DNA of 5,222 nucleotides, taken from contig JAATGK010000249.1 in assembly GCA_015654715.1 (NCBI GenBank), forward strand, positions 1 through 5,222. The letters are read 5' to 3'. Shown here one piece after another: positions 1 through 4,041 of the stretch (the stretch's first letter is position 1; each line of letters starts with the position of its first letter). Below the pieces are notes generated by a model that had not been told where the DNA came from, did no database searches, and saw only the letters and a list, made by a program, of their open reading frames with translations. This stretch comes from Alphaproteobacteria bacterium (lineage in GTDB: Bacteria; Pseudomonadota; Alphaproteobacteria; Micropepsales; Micropepsaceae). A program made the position numbers and the translations under genes.

Positions 1-98
1 AGGCCATCACCCGTTCCATTGCCGACCAGGCATGCACCATCCGCATTCCGGCGCACATGATCGAGACCATCAACAAGCTCGTTCGTACGTCACGGTAA
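1..98 (+). pseudogene. rpoD: rpoD-like sigma-70 fragment, region 2.4 end, stopped by in-frame TAA
   Basis: Read from base 3, this stretch encodes 31 residues, beginning A-I-T-R-S-I-A-D-Q and ending K-L-V-R-T-S-R. This is the well-known end of region 2.4 and start of region 3.0 of primary sigma factors, which contact the -10 element. The frame enters from before the window (bases 1-2 complete a codon that would be Gln) and ends at TAA 96-98. At that position family members have Gln, followed by Met-Leu as seen here from base 99. The residue at 33-35 is Cys where the family has Arg (A-D-Q-A-R-T-I-R-I-P). Together with 99-533 it forms one interrupted sigma gene. I call it a broken gene because of the stop and the unusual substitutions. 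A base-call error or a real split gene cannot be excluded, and the 5' part lies outside the window. Confidence 0.72.
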
Positions 99-533
99 AT
101 GCTGCACGAAATCGGCCGCGAATCGACGCCGGAAGAGTTGGCAGAACGCTTGGTGATGCCGCTCGAGCAAGTGCGAAAAGTCCTGAAAATCGCCAAGGAG
201 CCGATCTCTCTCGAAACCCCGATTGGCGACGAGGAAGATTCCCATCTCTGCGATTTCATCGAGGACAAGAACGCGATCCTGCCGATCGACGCGGCCATCC
301 AGGCCAATTTGCGCGAAACCACGACGCGGGTGCTGGCGACGCTGACCCCGCGCGAGGAACGCGTCCTCAGAATGCGCTTCGGCATCGGCATGAACACCGA
401 CCACACCCTGGAAGAGGTCGGCCAGCAGTTCAGCGTGACGCGCGAACGCATTCGCCAGATCGAAGCCAAGGCGCTGCGCAAGCTCAAGCACCCATCGCGG
501 AGCCGCAAACTGCGCTCATTCCTGGACAACTGA
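99..533 (+). CDS. rpoD: RNA polymerase primary sigma factor, C-terminal part (regions 3-4), downstream of in-frame stop
   Basis: This is a 144-residue frame starting at the ATG that directly follows TAA 96-98. It matches the C-terminal half of RpoD/sigma-70 throughout. Region 3.0-3.1 is at residues 1-30 (P-E-E-L-A-E-R-L). The 3.2 'finger' is at 33-56 ([13 protein letters not shown]). Region 4.1 is at about 66-95. The region 4.2 helix-turn-helix that reads the -35 box is at about 100-133 ([20 protein letters not shown]), and the usual F-L-D-N end is present. Region 4 looks intact. Cys51 stands where family members have Gly (H-L-G-D-F), and Ser9 where they usually have Pro. No Shine-Dalgarno is visible before ATG 99, so expression would need readthrough or stop-start reinitiation. 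If the gene is broken, this is simply its 3' remnant. Identity as sigma-70 is certain; function of this copy is doubtful. Confidence 0.8.
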   Translation: MLHEIGRESTPEELAERLVMPLEQVRKVLKIAKEPISLETPIGDEEDSHLCDFIEDKNAILPIDAAIQANLRETTTRVLATLTPREERVLRMRFGIGMNTDHTLEEVGQQFSVTRERIRQIEAKALRKLKHPSRSRKLRSFLDN

Positions 534-556
534 CGCGAACAAAACAACCCAAGTAA

Positions 557-606
557 CCTCCTCCTCGCGGGGAGGTCCAATTCGCACCGCGAATTGGGGT
601 GGGGGG
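557..606 (+). repeat. Double-hairpin repeat with G-rich tail, copy 1
   Basis: Two hairpins lie in tandem and are followed by GGTGGGGGG. The first pairs CCTCC (560-564) with GGAGG (571-575). The second is a perfect 9-bp stem, CCAATTCGC (577-585) and GCGAATTGG (589-597), with a 3-nt loop. The same architecture recurs at 1048-1097 with a different second stem. Short intergenic repeats of this shape are common in alphaproteobacterial genomes. It sits 24 nt after the sigma factor stop and could act as a transcript 3' end, but no T-run follows, so I do not call it an intrinsic terminator. Confidence 0.75.
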
Positions 607-655
607 ATGCCCACCAACCCGATGATGACGAAGAGAAAAGGTACCCGACGTAACA

Positions 656-1039
656 ATGCCCGCTTTCAATCCCAATAGTTTTACTGACCGTCTGCAAGAC
701 CGTAACAAGGCGCGTGCCGCCGAACTCGAACGCGCCAAGAAGCGCGCCGAAGCGATGAAGGAAACCTCCGTCGAACGCGCGGCGGAACGTGCCCGCATCG
801 CCAAAGACCGCGAAGAACGCCAAGCGCTGCGCGAAGCCGAAAAAAAGGCGGAAGCCGAGCGCCTCGAAGCCGAGCGCCGCGCCGCCGAAGAAGAGCGTGT
901 GCGTCTCGAAGCCGAAGCCGCCGCCGAAGCCGAGCGCGCCAAGCATGAGCAGATGGCCAAATACGCCGAACTGCTCAACGCCCAAAAAGCCGCCCGCGAC
1001 GCCCGCTACGCCGCCCGCAAAGCCCGGCAGAAGCGCTGA
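656..1039 (+). CDS. DUF6481-like small charged coiled-coil protein
   Basis: This encodes 127 residues dominated by Ala, Glu, Arg and Lys. A short N-terminal part ([13 protein letters not shown]) is followed by a predicted long helix or coiled coil at about 15-110 with dense E-A-E-A-E-R repeats. The C-terminus is basic ([13 protein letters not shown]). The N-terminal F-x-D-R-L and the C-terminal A-R-Y-A-A-R-K are what I associate with the DUF6481 family of alphaproteobacteria, whose function is unknown. There is no signal peptide or membrane segment, so it is probably cytoplasmic; the basic tail could bind nucleic acid (inference). ATG 656 is the first start in frame. The only Shine-Dalgarno-like sequence, AAAAGG at 636-641, is about 14 nt away and so weak. 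The gene stands alone, framed by the two double-hairpin repeats. Low-complexity composition makes the family match less certain than the coding call. Confidence 0.8.
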   Translation: MPAFNPNSFTDRLQDRNKARAAELERAKKRAEAMKETSVERAAERARIAKDREERQALREAEKKAEAERLEAERRAAEEERVRLEAEAAAEAERAKHEQMAKYAELLNAQKAARDARYAARKARQKR

Positions 1040-1047
1040 TTTCTTTC

Positions 1048-1097
1048 ACCTCCCCCTTGTGGGGAGGTCGAAACGCGCCAGCGTTTCGGGTGGGGGT
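1048..1097 (+). repeat. Double-hairpin repeat with G-rich tail, copy 2
   Basis: The first hairpin is a perfect 8-bp stem, ACCTCCCC (1048-1055) with GGGGAGGT (1061-1068). The second is also a perfect 8-bp stem, CGAAACGC (1069-1076) with GCGTTTCG (1081-1088) around a GCCA loop. Then comes GGTGGGGGT (1089-1097). The first hairpin and the tail match copy 1 (557-606), while the second stem has a different sequence but stays perfectly paired. It lies in the 87-bp gap between two convergent genes, where it could end transcripts from both sides; there is no T-run. Confidence 0.78.
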
Positions 1098-1126
1098 AAG
1101 CCTCATCACCCGCACGTCGGCTTTGG

Positions 1127-1747
1127 TCACGGCGCCGGTTTCATCCAGCCGCAGCGCACCGCGTCTTCGAACGCCGCATTGGCCGCCGCCCACAGTTCGG
1201 GCGAGCCTTTTTCGATGCGGCCGGTCAGCGCCCGTTCGCGGGTGATGTCGACGTCGTAGGTGATCCAACTGCCGCCGCCGACCACATGGTTGAGCAGGAT
1301 CGGCTGCAGCCGGTCGAGCGCCTTGGCGAATTTTGCATCGGCCGTGGCCGCCGCTTCGAATTCCTCCCAGATCGCGCGCAACGCCTTGCCTTGATCGTCC
1401 GGCAGCAGGCCGAACACGACGTCGGCCGCCGCTTGTTCGCGCGCATCTTGGGTGGCGACATTGGCGGTATCGAACAACGGCGTGTCGCCGCATTCGATCT
1501 CCATCAGATCGTGCAGGATCAGCATCTGCACGACGCGCGAAATATCGACCGGCGCCACCGCCCATTCCTGCAGCACCAAAGCGAACAAGGTCAGGTGCCA
1601 GGAATGCTCGGCCGAATTCTCAAACCGCTCGCCGCTGGTGATGCGGCAGGCGCGGTTCACGCTTTTCAGCCGGTCCGCCGCGATGAGGAATTTGAGCTGT
1701 GTCGCCAGCCGCGAATCGAGGTCTTTAAGCCAAACTTCCGATTTCAT
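1127..1747 (-). CDS. HD-domain phosphohydrolase, YfbR/HDDC2-like (5'-nucleotidase type)
   Basis: A 206-residue soluble protein of the HD metal-dependent phosphohydrolase superfamily. Visible motifs are E-H-S-W-H at 47-51 (first metal His, H48), L-I-L-H-D-L at 76-81 with the H79-D80 doublet, then E-I-E-C-G-D-T-P at 83-90, and L-D-R-L-Q-P at 144-149 with D145 as the likely last metal ligand. This pattern fits COG1896 proteins such as E. coli YfbR, a dNMP 5'-nucleotidase, and HDDC2; activity here is inferred from the family. A longer frame opens at TTG 1759, but ATG 1747 has GGAG 6 nt upstream, so I choose ATG. The gene runs convergent to the DUF6481-like gene, with repeat copy 2 between them. 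Its leader holds a perfect 8-bp hairpin (1760-1788). Confidence 0.9.
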   Translation of the reverse strand: MKSEVWLKDLDSRLATQLKFLIAADRLKSVNRACRITSGERFENSAEHSWHLTLFALVLQEWAVAPVDISRVVQMLILHDLMEIECGDTPLFDTANVATQDAREQAAADVVFGLLPDDQGKALRAIWEEFEAAATADAKFAKALDRLQPILLNHVVGGGSWITYDVDITRERALTGRIEKGSPELWAAANAAFEDAVRCGWMKPAP

Positions 1748-1759
1748 CACGTTCTCCAA

Positions 1760-1788
1760 GTTTGGCGAGTTCTCCTACGCCGCCAAAC
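1760..1788 (-). promoter_or_regulatory. Leader hairpin beside the HD-gene ribosome binding site
   Basis: GTTTGGCG (1760-1767) and CGCCAAAC (1781-1788) form a perfect 8-bp stem with a 13-nt loop. On the minus strand the hairpin ends right before the TTGGAG that carries the Shine-Dalgarno. Its loop contains a second copy of the same ribosome-binding-like string (AGGAGAAC, against TGGAGAAC at the true site). A rival pairing, CCAA with TTGG, would tie up the edge of the Shine-Dalgarno. The structure is visible; a regulatory role is inference. Confidence 0.4.
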
Positions 1789-1857
1789 CGAAGAACGCCA
1801 GCCGCCCATAACTTCGCCCTTGCGGCAAGACTATCGCCTATAACCCAAACCCCACGT

Positions 1858-1889
1858 TGTCATGGCCCGCGACTGCGGGCCATCTAGGT
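1858..1889 (-). repeat. REP-like palindrome, unit 1
   Basis: A perfect 9-bp stem, ATGGCCCGC (1862-1870) with GCGGGCCAT (1875-1883), has a 4-nt loop and is flanked by TGTC on the left and CTAGGT on the right. Aligned to the reverse complement of unit 2, 28 of 32 bases agree. The differing stem bases (positions 7 and 24 of the unit) are partners of each other, so pairing is kept. Confidence 0.75.
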
Positions 1890-1949
1890 CTCGCGGCCCC
1901 GCGGGTTCCAAAAAAGTTTGATTTAGGCCTATCAAGCCTGAGAAATAAC

Positions 1950-1981
1950 ACCTGGATCGCCCGCAGTTGCGGGCGATGACA
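1950..1981 (+). repeat. REP-like palindrome, unit 2, inverted relative to unit 1
   Basis: A perfect 9-bp stem, ATCGCCCGC (1956-1964) with GCGGGCGAT (1969-1977), has an AGTT loop, is preceded by ACCTGG and followed by GACA. With unit 1 it forms an inverted pair 60 bp apart, like the BIME arrangement of REP elements. Confidence 0.75.
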
Positions 1982-2093
1982 CCTAGGCTAGGCGATGGTC
2001 TTCTTGCACATGAGTTGCTCCGATTTCTCGCGGATTGTAGTCGGAACTGCGGGTGCCGGCCAAACCACCTCTCTGCGTCTCCGCGTGAAAAGT

Positions 2094-2124
2094 CCTGGAT
2101 GGTCGGGTCCGAGCCCGGCCATGA
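2094..2124 (+). repeat. REP-like palindrome, unit 3
   Basis: CCTGGAT leads into the stem ATGGTCGGG (2099-2107) with CCCGGCCAT (2114-2122), which has eight Watson-Crick pairs and one G-T pair around a 6-nt loop. It then runs into ATGA. The flanks CCTGGAT and ATGA and the orientation match unit 2, while the stem sequence differs, so I place it in the same family with less certainty. Confidence 0.55.
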
Positions 2125-2420
2125 TGGATAGGGATAAATCTGCACCCGCTCCTGCTTTTCCTTCCCTATCCCACAGCCGTTAACCGCATAATCCGGCTTG
2201 GCCGTCGCGGAACTGTGCGTGTTGCCAACAAGTTGCGTGCTGCCTGGCGTGCTTAGTCGCAGTTCCACTATCCCCACTCACCAAACCCGGCCGCAGTCCC
2301 CATATTCCCGCCGTGATGAGCGGACGAAGCGCCATGCGATCAGCAGCGAACCCGGATACCAGCGCCCCGAAGCCCGAGGCGGGCGGCCGTCATTCGGTCG
2401 CGGCCGAGGTCGTTTTTCCA

Positions 2421-2448
2421 GAGGGGGAGGGAGGGGGCGGAAAAAGGG
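2421..2448 (+). promoter_or_regulatory. G-run tract with quadruplex potential at a translation start
   Basis: This is an all-purine tract except for one C. It has four runs of three or more G (2423-2427, 2429-2431, 2433-2437, 2446-2448) separated by loops A, A and C-G-G-A-A-A-A-A. It ends 2 nt before ATG 2451 and contains the only Shine-Dalgarno-like strings for that gene. Folding on the coding strand would mask the start; this is inferred from base pattern only. Confidence 0.4.
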
Positions 2449-2450
2449 CG

Positions 2451-2639
2451 ATGAATCGAAAAACGACGATCAAGCTGTTGCGTACCGACGTGGTTTGGCA
2501 ACCCAGAATTGGTGGCCGCCCGGGCAACCGCAACGCTGTCAAAACCGGCCTTCACACCGCCGAAATGCCTGCCCTGAGGCGCCGCATCGCCGACTGGCGG
2601 CGCAAAGTGCGGGCGATGCTGGCGAGTCTGGAGGCCTAA
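2451..2639 (+). CDS. Small basic protein with GNRNAVKTG motif, function unknown
   Basis: Sixty-two residues: a basic N-terminus (M-N-R-K-T-T-I-K-L-L), then G-G-R-P-G-N-R-N-A-V-K-T-G at about 22-34, then a basic helical end rich in Arg and Trp (R-R-R-I-A-D-W-R-R-K-V). Short proteins with a G-x-x-x-G-N-x-N-A-x-K-x-G element occur widely in Rhizobiales-like genomes, and the element resembles the N-terminus of some phage small terminase proteins. I do not know a function, and a DNA-binding role is only a guess. I start at ATG 2451 because the protein reads like a natural N-terminus there and purine-rich sequence (AAGGG at 2444-2448, GGAGG further up) lies before it. ATG 2313 would add 46 residues of Gly/Pro/Ala-rich, unlikely sequence. 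The stop TAA overlaps the stop of the convergent cyclophilin gene. Confidence 0.6.
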   Translation: MNRKTTIKLLRTDVVWQPRIGGRPGNRNAVKTGLHTAEMPALRRRIADWRRKVRAMLASLEA

Positions 2640-3286
2640 TGCACTGGTTGATCCGTAGCCGGAGGAGTTGCCGCATCGGCTGCTGGCGGCGGCGGCGGCG
2701 GCAAATTCGCCACTTCGCTGATCGCGATTTTCTTGATGACGATCGGCTTTTGCGGATAAGCGGCCGGGAACGAGCCTTTCATGCCGCCGAGCGGCACCAG
2801 GGCGATGGCGTCGAGCACCTCTTGGCCGCTGGTGATATGACCGAACACAGCAAAGCCGGTGGTGTTGGGGGCATCGCCGGGTTTGGCGTCGAGGGCGGCG
2901 GCGTTGGTATCGGCAAGGTTGAAGAAGAACTCGGCCTTGGCGCTGTTGGTCGGCTTCATGTCGCGCGCCATCGCCAGCGTGCCGCGTTTGTTGGAAAGAC
3001 CGCCCGCGGTTTCGAGCGGAACGCCGGCGCCGGTCGGCCGCCATTTGAGGTCGGCGCCGAGCGAGCCGGTCTGCACCACATAGCCCGGCACGATGCGATA
3101 GATCACCGTATTGTTGTAAAGCCCCTGCTTGGCATAACGGATGAAGTTGGCGACGGTCTTGGGCGCCTTGTCCTTTTCCAGAACGACCACTACCGTGCCC
3201 ATGCTGGTTTCGATCTTGGCTTGCGGCTGGGCTATTGCCGCCACCGAGAGCAGGCCGGTTGTGGCCAGAACGATCGCAAGACGCAT
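2636..3286 (-). CDS. Exported cyclophilin-type peptidyl-prolyl cis-trans isomerase
   Basis: A 216-residue protein that catalyses cis-trans isomerisation of X-Pro bonds, probably in the periplasm. It has a signal peptide at 1 to about 19 (M-R-L-A-I-V-L-A-T-T-G-L-L, A-x-A near the cut). The cyclophilin fold spans about 23-190: I-E-T-S-M-G-T opening, A-P-K-T-V-A-N-F-I at 41-49, Y-R-I-V-P-G-Y-V-V-Q-T-G at 63-74 with the catalytic Arg64 and Q72, F-F-F at 120-122, and F-A-V-F-G-H at 145-150. Glu119 sits where most cyclophilins have Gln before F-F. The C-terminus (195-216) is a Pro/Ala tail. ATG 3286 is chosen because AAGGGG lies 6 nt upstream and a signal peptide begins there; the longer frame from 3358 runs into repeat DNA. 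A 78-bp repeat copy (3321-3398) ends 34 nt upstream and may hold the promoter. Confidence 0.93.
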   Translation of the reverse strand: MRLAIVLATTGLLSVAAIAQPQAKIETSMGTVVVVLEKDKAPKTVANFIRYAKQGLYNNTVIYRIVPGYVVQTGSLGADLKWRPTGAGVPLETAGGLSNKRGTLAMARDMKPTNSAKAEFFFNLADTNAAALDAKPGDAPNTTGFAVFGHITSGQEVLDAIALVPLGGMKGSFPAAYPQKPIVIKKIAISEVANLPPPPPPAADAATPPATDQPVH

Positions 3287-3320
3287 GCGGAACCCCTTCG
3301 CTGGAACGGCGGCGCTGTTT

Positions 3321-3398
3321 TTAGAGCATTTCGCCGTTTCACGGAAACAATGAAACACCCTAGGTTCTTAGTTTGTCGCGCTTAGGGGTAGAAAACCG
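3321..3398 (-). repeat. 78-bp intergenic repeat, copy 1, facing the cyclophilin gene
   Basis: Read on the minus strand it aligns without gaps to 3928-4005: 62 of 78 bases agree by eye. Best kept are CGGTTTTC, CTAAG, CAAACTA/TAAACTA, GTTTCCG, GAAACGG and GAAATGCT. GTTTC/GAAAC pairing gives an inner hairpin (3336-3348). Its downstream end TGCTCTAAA occupies the place where copy 2 has an extended -10 box and lies 34 nt from the cyclophilin ATG, so it may be a weak promoter. No target-site duplication or transposase is seen. Confidence 0.7.
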
Positions 3399-3519
3399 GG
3401 TCCCGCTCATCCGGAAAGCGCTCTAGCATGTCGCCAGGGAAAGCCCCCTGCGGCGCGGCGCTCCCGGGGGTGCAAATTTGGTCGTGGTCTCCTTGACGGC
3501 GCGCCCGCGAAGGATTTGA

Positions 3520-3525
3520 TACAAT
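3520..3525 (+). promoter_or_regulatory. Possible -10 box (TACAAT), perhaps for a leaderless message
   Basis: TACAAT matches the sigma-70 -10 consensus at 5 of 6 bases and ends 7 nt before ATG 3533, so transcription would begin at or next to the start codon. TTGACG at 3493-3498 resembles a -35 box, but the 21-nt spacer is longer than usual, which weakens the call. Confidence 0.3.
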
Positions 3526-3532
3526 ACGGCGT

Positions 3533-3814
3533 ATGCGCCTTACGGCCGACGCGTTTTTCAAAAGGTTCAAATACGTGAAATCCCCGAAGCAAGATCCGTT
3601 CGCGTTCAAATATCCCAGTGAGGACGAGCCTTATGTCCGCCGCCTCGGCTCGGCGTTGCTGGTGCATTGGGCGGAGGTTCCGGAGGAATTGCGCGCCAAG
3701 ATTCTGGCTGAAGCGACGACCGTATGGGACCGCGAGTTCCATATTCCGCAGATCGCCAAGAAGCTCGAAACTTTCATCAAACGCCGTCCGGCCCCGCCGC
3801 CGCGCGAAACGTAA
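3533..3814 (+). CDS. Hypothetical 93-residue soluble protein
   Basis: I do not recognise this protein. It has 93 residues, mixed charge, no signal peptide and no membrane helix. There is an aromatic and basic start (A-F-F-K-R-F-K-Y), a short acidic stretch (P-S-E-D-E-P-Y), then likely helices (L-L-V-H-W-A-E-V-P-E-E-L-R-A-K-I-L-A-E-A) and a Pro-rich basic tail (R-R-P-A-P-P-P-R). Codon choice and the protein-like hydrophobic pattern support it being real. ATG 3533 lacks a Shine-Dalgarno; a TACAAT box 7 nt upstream would make it leaderless. The alternative start GTG 3575 has AAAGG 9 nt upstream and would give 79 residues. It stands alone between two outward-facing copies of the 78-bp repeat, so it might travel or be insulated with them (inference). 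Confidence 0.68.
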   Translation: MRLTADAFFKRFKYVKSPKQDPFAFKYPSEDEPYVRRLGSALLVHWAEVPEELRAKILAEATTVWDREFHIPQIAKKLETFIKRRPAPPPRET

Positions 3815-3927
3815 TCGTCACGCCACCGTGCCTTGCATTGTTGCGCCAGTGTGGGGCAAAGCGCTTGCCGGAAAAGTTCCCATGCGCGCTGCGGGCTATT
3901 CAGCGCGGGCTTACCAAGCGCGCCGGG

Positions 3928-4005
3928 CGGTTTTCCGCCGCTAAGTGCGATAAACTATGAAGCTGGAGCGCTTCCTCGTTTCCGCGAAACGGTGAAATGC
4001 TATAA
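3928..4005 (+). repeat. 78-bp intergenic repeat, copy 2, facing the PAQR gene
   Basis: Inverted partner of 3321-3398, same length with no gaps and 16 differences. Its right half (3966-4003) is an imperfect palindrome centred on GTTTC-CGC-GAAAC (3978-3990). A small stem GGCGG-TTTT-CCGCC (3926-3939) marks its left end. The right end forms the extended -10 box of the downstream gene, so the repeat and promoter overlap. Confidence 0.7.
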
Positions 4006-4006
4006 T
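3978..4006 (+). promoter_or_regulatory. Extended -10 promoter for the hemolysin III/PAQR gene
   Basis: TATAAT at 4001-4006 is a perfect -10 box, preceded by TG at 3998-3999 (extended -10). The -35 position at 17-nt spacing (3978-3983, GTTTCC) is poor, as is common when the extended -10 is present. Transcription would start near 4013, giving a leader of about 30 nt with GGAG at 4031-4034. The promoter lies within and at the end of the 78-bp repeat. Confidence 0.55.
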
Positions 4007-4041
4007 TCCGTTCGCGGGGCCGGCGTTTTCGGAGTGTGGCT

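Larger units (their letters stand above)
1748..2450. other. About 700-bp region without a convincing gene, rich in REP-like palindromes
   Basis: No frame here looks like a real protein: the available ones are short, biased by G+C content, and lack family motifs or ribosome binding sites. The region holds the HD-gene leader, three REP-like palindromes (1858-1889, 1950-1981, 2094-2124), an AT-richer spacer between the first two, a long-range pairing possibility at 2209-2266, and a purine tract at 2421-2448 running up to the next start codon. A 5' extension of the downstream small gene to ATG 2313 would cover 2313-2450, but I do not favour it. Confidence 0.6.

Noticed and set aside
32..556. Plus-strand open frame of 174 codons over the sigma factor
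   Set aside because: It is the +1 shadow of rpoD-like coding sequence; its product is low-complexity Arg/His/Pro with no family features.
1286..1843. Plus-strand open frame of 185 codons
   Set aside because: It is antisense to the HD-domain gene, whose motifs are unmistakable, and has no ribosome binding site.
2313..2450. N-terminal extension of the small GNRNA-motif protein to ATG 2313
   Set aside because: The added 46 residues are Gly/Pro/Ala-rich, cross the purine tract, and start without a Shine-Dalgarno.
2198..3385. Long plus-strand open frame of 395 codons
   Set aside because: It runs antisense through the whole cyclophilin gene and the intergenic region. The opposite strand has clear family motifs, and this frame is Arg/Gly/His-rich noise typical of high G+C shadows.
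3443..3472. CCCCC...GGGGG inverted repeat as an intrinsic terminator
   Set aside because: The stem is interrupted, the loop is long, and no T-run follows on either strand. It lies between divergent genes, where a terminator is not needed.
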